The notes below the pieces were generated by a model. The model saw only the letters and a list, made by a program, of their open reading frames with translations, was not told where the DNA came from and did not search any database. From the NCBI RefSeq assembly GCF_014274685.1, contig NZ_CP060393.1:989501-1053500 (forward strand): 64,000 bases of DNA, read 5' to 3'. Each line of letters starts with the position of its first letter. Positions within the stretch are counted from its first letter, which is position 1. The position numbers were made by a program, and so were the translations under genes. This stretch comes from Edaphobacter sp. 4G125 (GTDB taxonomy: Bacteria > Acidobacteriota > Terriglobia > Terriglobales > Acidobacteriaceae). Shown piece by piece: positions 54,873 to 61,159 of the stretch.

Positions 54873-54902
54873 GGGTTCGAGTCCCCCCTTCGGCACCAAA
54901 GA
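54873..54902. repeat. attR core
   Basis: A 30-bp copy identical to 14126-14155 holds only the 3' end of a tRNA-Leu gene (no 5' part), as expected for the distal junction of a tRNA-integrated phage. A dyad CGCAG-AATA-CTGCG lies about 20 bases inside the prophage. Confidence 0.95.
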
Positions 54903-54923
54903 TTTTTTGAGGATTGAGTAAAA

Positions 54924-54947
54924 GGAGCGCTACGGCGCTTCTTTTTT
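54924..54947 (+). terminator. Original host terminator of tRNA-Leu, displaced
   Basis: GGAGCGC pairs with GCGCTTC across TACG and is followed by TTTTTT, just beyond attR. Before integration it would have stood directly after the tRNA-Leu gene. Confidence 0.75.
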
Positions 54948-54991
54948 GTTTCTGCCTGTCTATGAAATCTTCAGCACTTAGAATGAGAGAT

Positions 54992-55801
54992 ATGCCGACT
55001 CGACTGGACGAGATACTTGCTCATACCTCCGCTGTGGTCAAGGAGCGCAAAGCAACAACGAACCTCGCCGCGTTGGAGAAGAAGGCGTTGGCACACACTC
55101 CGCGCGGATTTGCGAATCGTCTGCGTAAGGTAAGCGTGAGCCGCCCGGCGATCATCTCGGAGATAAAAAAAGCTTCACCTTCCAAGGGATTGATTCGAGC
55201 GGATTTTGATCCGCCAACCCTGGCGAAGGGTTTTGAAGCAGCGGGGGCCGCGGCACTCTCTGTTTTAACCGACGAAAAGTTTTTTCAGGGCTCGTTAGAG
55301 GCCCTGGAAGCTGCTTCCGGCAGTGTGCAGATACCGTGCCTGAGGAAGGATTTTATGGTCGATTCTTTCCAGGTTGTTGAGGCGCGAGCCGCTGGAGCCG
55401 ACGCGATCCTCTTGATTGTTGCTGCGCATACTGATGCGATGTTGGAGCAACTGCGAAAAGAGGCCCAAAGCCTGGCGCTGGATGTGCTCTGCGAGGTTCA
55501 CTCGGCAGAGGAACTGAAGCGTGCAGTTGGGATGGAGTTCGATGTCATCGGAGTGAACAGTCGCGACCTTCGCACCTTCGAGATGCATCCGGAATTATTG
55601 TTCGATCTAGTGAAGGCGATGCCTGCGAATGCAGTTAAAGTCGCAGAGAGTGGCTTGCGCAGCGCGGAGGAGATTGCTGAACTCCGAGATGCCGGTTATG
55701 ACGCATTTTTGATGGGCGAGACGCTGATGCGACAGCCAGATCCCGGAAGCGCACTGGCAGCGTTGCTCGGGCACTCTTATGCCGAACGAGCGCTGCGATG
55801 A
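54992..55801 (+). CDS. trpC: Indole-3-glycerol phosphate synthase
   Basis: TrpC closes the indole ring in tryptophan synthesis. The 269-residue protein has EIKKASPSKG (the phosphate/substrate motif), LTDEKFFQGS, CLRKDFMVD and VGVNSRDL, all family signatures. The start at ATG 54992 gives the standard length; the frame extends upstream across a terminator, which is unlikely to be coding. The TGA overlaps the trpF ATG, so trpC and trpF are coupled. Confidence 0.95.
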   Translation: MPTRLDEILAHTSAVVKERKATTNLAALEKKALAHTPRGFANRLRKVSVSRPAIISEIKKASPSKGLIRADFDPPTLAKGFEAAGAAALSVLTDEKFFQGSLEALEAASGSVQIPCLRKDFMVDSFQVVEARAAGADAILLIVAAHTDAMLEQLRKEAQSLALDVLCEVHSAEELKRAVGMEFDVIGVNSRDLRTFEMHPELLFDLVKAMPANAVKVAESGLRSAEEIAELRDAGYDAFLMGETLMRQPDPGSALAALLGHSYAERALR

Positions 55802-56463
55802 TGTGGGTCAAAATCTGTGGCAACACGAATCTTGAGGATGCGAAGCTTGCGGCGGAATTGGGAGCTGATGCGCTGGGTTTTGTCTTTGCAGAGAGCAAAC
55901 GTCGTGTTACCCCGGAGCAGGTGAAAGCGATCACCTCGCATCTGCCTACCCATATTGAACGGGTTGGTGTGGTTTATGGCCACGATGCAGCGCAAATTGC
56001 AGAGATCATCGGGGCAGCGGGTCTTAATGGTGTTCAACTCCATGGCGATTTTGATCCGCGTCTTGTAACGCAAGTGAGAGGCTTGCTGGGGAATGAGATC
56101 GGCATTATTCAGACGTTGCATTGGGTGGTAGGTTCGGACAGCAGCACACAGATGCGCGCAGAGCTGCGGCAGATTGCCGCAACGAACATGGTCGATCGTG
56201 TCCTTATCGACTCACGAGTGGGGAGCGCGGGAGGAGGGACAGGGGTCGCGTTCGACTGGAAGGCGGCTCGCGCTGTCCTGGATGAGTTTGCCGATCAGCT
56301 CAAGGTGATTATTGCGGGTGGATTACGCCCTGAAAACGTGAGGGAAGCAATTCAAGAGTTGCATCCCTGGGGAGTGGATGTAGCGAGTGGGGTAGAGATG
56401 TCTCCGGGACGAAAAGATCCTGAGAAGCTGGCAACTTTTCTTCGTCTTGCGAAAGGCGTGTAG
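55798..56463 (+). CDS. trpF: Phosphoribosylanthranilate isomerase
   Basis: TrpF carries out the Amadori rearrangement just before the TrpC step. The 221-residue TIM barrel has the catalytic KICGNT (cysteine general base) at residues 5-10, GFVFAESKRRV, VQLHGD and the phosphate-binding AGGLRPENV. It overlaps trpC by four bases (ATGA). No further trp genes are seen in the window. Confidence 0.95.
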   Translation: MMWVKICGNTNLEDAKLAAELGADALGFVFAESKRRVTPEQVKAITSHLPTHIERVGVVYGHDAAQIAEIIGAAGLNGVQLHGDFDPRLVTQVRGLLGNEIGIIQTLHWVVGSDSSTQMRAELRQIAATNMVDRVLIDSRVGSAGGGTGVAFDWKAARAVLDEFADQLKVIIAGGLRPENVREAIQELHPWGVDVASGVEMSPGRKDPEKLATFLRLAKGV

Positions 56464-56476
56464 TAAGGCGTCTTTG

Positions 56477-56632
56477 CTAGCGGCGATGTGGCTGCGGAGC
56501 CCGTTGATGGATCTTGGGTGACCGATCGTGCGCCGTTTGAGTGCGTGTGCGTGTCTCAGTCGTTTTTTGTCCAGCCAAAGCAAAGACAGGGCTAAGTACT
56601 AACGAGAGCAGAACGATAGCGCCCAGTTTCAT
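56477..56632 (-). CDS. Tiny secreted peptide (51 aa)
   Basis: The minus strand encodes a clear export signal (MKLGAIVLLSLVLSPVFALA) followed by a 31-residue basic tail rich in Thr, Arg, His, Gln and Pro (GQKTTETRTRTQTAHDRSPK...). A very strong GGAGGGAGGGG ribosome-binding region lies just upstream of ATG 56632. The role is unknown; it would act in the periplasm or outside. It lies in the gap between trpF and the peptidase gene. Confidence 0.65.
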   Translation of the reverse strand: MKLGAIVLLSLVLSPVFALAGQKTTETRTRTQTAHDRSPKIHQRAPQPHRR

Positions 56633-56733
56633 AAAGCCCCTCCCTCCTATTAGAGGCTTCAGAGAGTACTGCGATGCAAAATCGTTTGTCTATTTAACAA
56701 TTCAAAGTGAACCTGTTTGCGACGTTTTCCAGC

Positions 56734-58821
56734 TCAGTCGTTCATCCTAAGTTGCTGGTAAAGAAATGCGAACTGATCAGCGACCAGATCGACTCGTTTT
56801 GTAAGGGGTGTTCCGGCACCATGGCCAGCACGGGTTTCGATACGAATCAGAATAGGCTTCGGGCCGGACTGTGCTGCCTGCATGGCGGCGGCGAATTTAA
56901 AGCTGTGCGCAGGGAAGACGCGATCGTCGTGATCTGCCGTGGAGATGAGAGTTGCAGGATAAGCAACGCCGGGCTTGAGGTTGTGGAGTGGAGAGTAGCG
57001 GTAGATTGCTTGAAACTCGCTTTCATCTTCACTCGGTGCGCCATAGTCGGTCTTCCAGGCCCAGCCGATGGTGAACTTGTCGAAGCGAAGCATGTCCATG
57101 ACTCCCACAGAAGGAAGCGTTGCGGCAAAGAGATCGGGACGTTGAATCTCGCATGCGGCGACAAGTAGCCCGCCATTGCTTCCGCCAGAAATGGCGAGCT
57201 TTGCTGGGGCAGTGTACTGATTAGCGATTAGCCATTCAGCCGCAGCGATAAAGTCGTCAAACACGTTTTGCTTGTTAAGTTTTGTGCCTGCCTGGTGCCA
57301 GGCCTCGCCATATTCACCCCCGCCACGCAGGCTGGGCTGGGCATAGATGCCTCCCATCTCCATCCACAGCAGGTTACTCGAGGAGAACTCGGGACGAAGA
57401 GAGACGTTGAACCCGCCATAGCCATAAAGAAGCGTGGGGTTATTGCCGCTAAGCTGCAGGTCTTTTTTATGGCTGAGAAACATGGGCACGCGCGTGCCAT
57501 CTTTGCTGGTGTAGAAGACCTGTCGAGTTTCGTATTGCGAAGGATCAAATTTCAATTTCGGCTGACGGTAAACGGTAGAGCGGCGGGTCTTCATGTCGAG
57601 GCGATAGATCGTAGCCGGAGTTGTGAAATTGGTGAACTGAAAGAACGTCTCGGTCTCGGTTCGTTTTCCTGCAAAGCCCGCTGCTGTGCCGATTGCGGGC
57701 AGTTCAAGCTGATCGATCCGAACGCCTTCCGGGGTGTAGAGTTCGACCACACTCTGTGCATCGGCAAGATAATTTGCAATCAGGGTGTTGTCGATCATGC
57801 TGACGCTGTCGAGGTTATGTTGGCTTTCGGGGATTACGGTCTTCCAATGTTCGCGATCCGGTCGCGCGAGATCAACTTCAATGACACGGCCATTTGGTGC
57901 ATCCAGAGTGGAATGGATCCAGAATCGGGTGCCATCATTATCAATTGGGGCATAGAGAGCATCTGCGGTCGAGGCGATCTCGAGGATAGGAGAATCGGGC
58001 TGTTCAAGGTCTTTGACGGAGAGCTGGTTATTTGGACTCGATCCTTTGCTCTGATAGAGGATGAGGTATCGGCCATCGTCAGTGACTGCAGTACCAACGG
58101 TCATCTCCTTATCGTCAGGCCGATGGAAGATGAGCTGATCTTCGCTTTGTGGCGTTCCAAGCTTATGGAAGAAGACCTTGTGAAAATAGTTTGCTGACTT
58201 AAGGACATCACCTTCCGGAGGATCGTATCCCTCGTAAAAAAAACCGGAGCCGTCTTTAAGCCACGAGGCCGAGCTGAACTTTGACCACTCGATTACATCC
58301 GGCAGGTCTTTGCCGGTTGCGACATCGCGGACGTACCACTTGACCCAGTCGGAGCCGGCATCGGCGATGGAGTAAGCAGCGAGATGCCCATCGTCGGAGA
58401 TGCTGAGTCCACTGATGGCGACAGTGCCGTCGGTGGACATCTGATTGGGATCGAGAAGAACGTTCGGCTCTCCGTCTAATCCTTCGGTCCAATAAATAGT
58501 GTTCTGGTTCTGTAGGCCGGAGTTGTAGGAGTAGAAATAGCGTGTGCCGCGGCGCACCGGCGGTGTGTAGCGCTCGAAATTGATCAAATCCAGGAGTCTC
58601 TTGTGAATCGTTTCGCGCGCAGGAATGCGGTCGAGGATGCTGCGCGTAAGCTGGTTCTCCTGATCGATCCATTTCTTTACCTCAGCGGAATCGAGATCCT
58701 CCATCCAGCGGTAGGGATCGGAAACTTTGACACCGAAATAGCTGTCTACCTGGTCGACTGTGTGGGCCTTTGGATAGGAGATGGCGTTCGTAACGGCAGG
58801 GAAATTCTCTATAGGCTTCAT
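56734..58821 (-). CDS. Prolyl oligopeptidase (S9A family)
   Basis: The 695-residue enzyme cleaves short peptides after proline. An N-terminal beta-propeller (about 80-420) filters substrates, and the C-terminal alpha/beta-hydrolase domain has the nucleophile in GGSNGGLL, the acid in STADHDDRV and the histidine in RAGHGAG. There is no signal peptide, so it is cytoplasmic, unlike many acidobacterial relatives that are exported. ATG 58821 (MKPIENFPAV) gives the usual N-terminus. Confidence 0.93.
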   Translation of the reverse strand: MKPIENFPAVTNAISYPKAHTVDQVDSYFGVKVSDPYRWMEDLDSAEVKKWIDQENQLTRSILDRIPARETIHKRLLDLINFERYTPPVRRGTRYFYSYNSGLQNQNTIYWTEGLDGEPNVLLDPNQMSTDGTVAISGLSISDDGHLAAYSIADAGSDWVKWYVRDVATGKDLPDVIEWSKFSSASWLKDGSGFFYEGYDPPEGDVLKSANYFHKVFFHKLGTPQSEDQLIFHRPDDKEMTVGTAVTDDGRYLILYQSKGSSPNNQLSVKDLEQPDSPILEIASTADALYAPIDNDGTRFWIHSTLDAPNGRVIEVDLARPDREHWKTVIPESQHNLDSVSMIDNTLIANYLADAQSVVELYTPEGVRIDQLELPAIGTAAGFAGKRTETETFFQFTNFTTPATIYRLDMKTRRSTVYRQPKLKFDPSQYETRQVFYTSKDGTRVPMFLSHKKDLQLSGNNPTLLYGYGGFNVSLRPEFSSSNLLWMEMGGIYAQPSLRGGGEYGEAWHQAGTKLNKQNVFDDFIAAAEWLIANQYTAPAKLAISGGSNGGLLVAACEIQRPDLFAATLPSVGVMDMLRFDKFTIGWAWKTDYGAPSEDESEFQAIYRYSPLHNLKPGVAYPATLISTADHDDRVFPAHSFKFAAAMQAAQSGPKPILIRIETRAGHGAGTPLTKRVDLVADQFAFLYQQLRMND

Positions 58822-58981
58822 CTGGACTCATCTTGTGCGGAACTGGAGGATTTCAGGGGAGGAACTCCCGACATCTTCCGTGGTGTCTGGAATTGTTTTA
58901 TAAAGGCAAGACCTGTACCGTCAAAGAATCCTTTTTGGGGAACCCGGGCCAGCAAAGGCTCTACGAGAAGAAACGCACCTT

Positions 58982-59998
58982 ATGGCTATTCGTCTTCAGG
59001 ACATCGCGGATGATCTCAATCTCTCGAAGATGACCATCTCCAAGGTTCTGCGCGGTCAGACGGACGTGAGTGCTGAGACGAAGGCACGTGTTCTGAAGCG
59101 CATGAAGGAGCTGAATTATCGCCCGAATATCTCGGCCCGCGGACTTCGTACCGGGCAAACCTACAGCATAGGCATGGTTGTCCCCAGTCTCGCGGATCCT
59201 GCTGTGGCGATGATTGCGCGCGGGATGAATGAGGTCTTTCGTTCTGCAAATTATGGCTTGGTGATCTCGTCTGCAGATGGCGATGGAGAGGCGGAAGAGA
59301 AGGAAGCGGAGTTGCATCTTTCGCGGCAGGTCGATGCCTTGATCTTCTATCCGAGAAGCGATGCATCCGATGTCCCACCAATTCTAAAGACAACGACGGT
59401 ACCCGTGGTCTATGTTGGCCCATGCCCTCCGCGAATCCCTGGCCCGAATGTTGGTTTGCGAGAAAACGCTGTGGGCCAGATCGCAGCGGAGCATCTGCTG
59501 GAACGTCGATGTCGCCGCATTGCTTATCTACGTGGTCCGCGTACGGCGATTGCGGACCAGCGCTTTGCAGGATTTCTCGAGGCGATGCGAAGTGCAGCTG
59601 TTTCTGTTCGACAGGATTGGATTCTGGAGATCCTTCCCTGCGAAAAAGAGTATCGCAGCGGATTTGAGGCGTTGCGCAGGCTTATTACTGCCAAAGGGCG
59701 TCCTGATGGAGTGGTGGCGTATACCGATTGGCTTGCTGCAGGAGCACGCGATGCATTGATCGCTGCCGGGATGGAAGTACCTCGGCAGGTTCAGGTGATT
59801 GGCTGCGGAAATCAGCGTGATGTGTGTGAGACGGGAGTTGCGCTCACTAGCATAGACCTGGCATATGAGGAAGCGGGCCGCCGGGTGGCGCGTTTGGCAC
59901 TCAAGCGCATTGGAAGTAAGGGAGAGATGAACCTCCGTGGCATAACTCTTTTGCCGAAGCTGGTGCAGCGAGAGTCCACGCAAAAGATAGATGGCTGA
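58982..59998 (+). CDS. LacI-family transcriptional regulator
   Basis: The 338-residue protein has the LacI helix-turn-helix (IRLQDIADDLNLSKMTISKV, with hinge helix NISARGLRTG) and a periplasmic-binding-like sensor domain (SIGMVVPSLADPAVAM to the end). It starts the sugar cluster LacI-PfkB-receptor and is the likely controller of the operator at 61066-61089. The ligand is probably a sugar or sugar phosphate; which one cannot be read. Confidence 0.92.
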   Translation: MAIRLQDIADDLNLSKMTISKVLRGQTDVSAETKARVLKRMKELNYRPNISARGLRTGQTYSIGMVVPSLADPAVAMIARGMNEVFRSANYGLVISSADGDGEAEEKEAELHLSRQVDALIFYPRSDASDVPPILKTTTVPVVYVGPCPPRIPGPNVGLRENAVGQIAAEHLLERRCRRIAYLRGPRTAIADQRFAGFLEAMRSAAVSVRQDWILEILPCEKEYRSGFEALRRLITAKGRPDGVVAYTDWLAAGARDALIAAGMEVPRQVQVIGCGNQRDVCETGVALTSIDLAYEEAGRRVARLALKRIGSKGEMNLRGITLLPKLVQRESTQKIDG

Positions 59999-60037
59999 TG
60001 CCGAGTCTGTTTTCGGCAGGAGAAGAGGATACGGAAG

Positions 60038-61009
60038 ATGGCGCGAACGAATGTTCGATTGTTCGATCTGGTGGTGTTCGGAGAGTTCTTTTCGGACATG
60101 ATCTTTTATCAGCTCCGGAACCAGCCGCGGTTTGGCGAAGAAGTTAAGACCGATTGTTTTTTGATCGCTCCGGGGGGAGGGCTGGCCACGTCGGCTATTG
60201 CAGCCAGTCGACTGGGAAGCACGACCGGCATCATCACCCGTGTGGGCGCAGACGCCAGCGTACTTCCAACGTGGAATGAGATTCTGAAAGAGGGACTGGA
60301 TGTTACCGCTTGTGAGGTGCGGAAGGACCAGGCGACAGCTCTAACGGCTTCCATCGCATATCAGTCCAACCGCATGATGGTGACGCATGACCCCATCAAT
60401 CAGAATTTGGAAGAGTTGCTTTCTCAGAAGCTGGTCCTTGAAAAATTGCATCGTTCCAGACACGTTCACTTTGCTTGTGCTTTGCGGCACCCGAGAAGGT
60501 GGATCCCGGTTTTAAAAGGCCTGAAAGAAAGTGGAATTACCGTCTCGGCAAATTTTGGATGGAATCCCGATCTTTCGCCAGTTCAGCTTCATTCCATCGT
60601 GAAACATTGCGAATTTATCTTTCCTAACGAACACGAAGCCAAGGCGATTACGGGAACACGCGATGCTGTGCGTGCGCTGGAAAAATTGCAGGAGTGGGTG
60701 AGGATTCCTGTCGTCAAACTTGGTAGGCGAGGCGCCATGCTGATGGCAGATGGTAAACTCTATCGTCAACAGGCTTTGCCGATTGCCATTGTGGACGCAA
60801 CTGGCGATGGTGACGCCTTTGATGGAGGGTTTCTTCATGCTTTTCTCCATGGGGGAGACTGGGATGAGTGTTTACGAGCGGGAAATATCTGCGCAAGTCT
60901 GTCGGCCTCTCAGCCGGGCGGATCGCAAGGTTTGCCGGGCCCAAAAGAATACAGACATCACCTGTCGATGATGAAGGGCATGTCTGCCCGGAAGAAGATT
61001 AAGAAATAA
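60038..61009 (+). CDS. PfkB-family carbohydrate kinase
   Basis: The 323-residue kinase has the glycine motif PGGGLATSAIAASRLGS near the N-terminus and the second PfkB signature DATGDGDAFDGGFL with the catalytic Asp. It would phosphorylate a sugar or nucleoside brought in by the adjacent transport system. AGGAG lies upstream. It is probably co-transcribed with the LacI gene (39-bp gap). The substrate is unknown. Confidence 0.9.
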   Translation: MARTNVRLFDLVVFGEFFSDMIFYQLRNQPRFGEEVKTDCFLIAPGGGLATSAIAASRLGSTTGIITRVGADASVLPTWNEILKEGLDVTACEVRKDQATALTASIAYQSNRMMVTHDPINQNLEELLSQKLVLEKLHRSRHVHFACALRHPRRWIPVLKGLKESGITVSANFGWNPDLSPVQLHSIVKHCEFIFPNEHEAKAITGTRDAVRALEKLQEWVRIPVVKLGRRGAMLMADGKLYRQQALPIAIVDATGDGDAFDGGFLHAFLHGGDWDECLRAGNICASLSASQPGGSQGLPGPKEYRHHLSMMKGMSARKKIKK

Positions 61010-61023
61010 AAAATTAAAAATTG

Positions 61024-61053
61024 TTGACACGGGTGTCCGGGGCCATCTAATGT
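61024..61053 (+). promoter_or_regulatory. Sigma-70 promoter of the TonB receptor gene
   Basis: TTGACA (61024-61029) and TAATGT (61048-61053) are 18 bases apart, 15 bases after the kinase stop codon and 107 bases before the receptor ATG. Confidence 0.75.
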
Positions 61054-61065
61054 TCCGGATAATCC

Positions 61066-61089
61066 CGTTACCGATAACGATACCGATAA
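61066..61089. promoter_or_regulatory. LacI-type operator
   Basis: A palindrome CGTTA-CCGA-TAACG (61066-61079) and a 12-bp-spaced direct repeat of TACCGATAA (61069-61077 and 61081-61089) lie just downstream of the promoter, an ideal place for a LacI-family repressor such as the one encoded at 58982. Confidence 0.65.
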
Positions 61090-61159
61090 ATACGGTATTC
61101 AGGATGGCGTGACCATTGCATCCGGTCCCGCAAAGAGAGTCCGTTCAGGAGACGAGCAG

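Larger units (their letters stand above)
14126..54902. mobile_element. Complete lambda-like siphovirus prophage (about 40.8 kb)
   Basis: The region is bounded by identical 30-bp repeats, the left one inside the tRNA-Leu gene with a tyrosine integrase beside it. In between are excisionase, replication, terminase, portal, protease-capsid, lambda W/FII/U/V/G/GT/H/M/L/K/J-type tail genes and endolysin in the expected order. Most genes read rightwards. All essential morphogenesis classes are present and nearly all intact, so it may be inducible; the only clear break is an HNH gene. Confidence 0.93.

Noticed and set aside
57268..58197. 309-codon plus-strand frame
   Set aside because: It is antisense to the prolyl oligopeptidase gene, which has all catalytic motifs.
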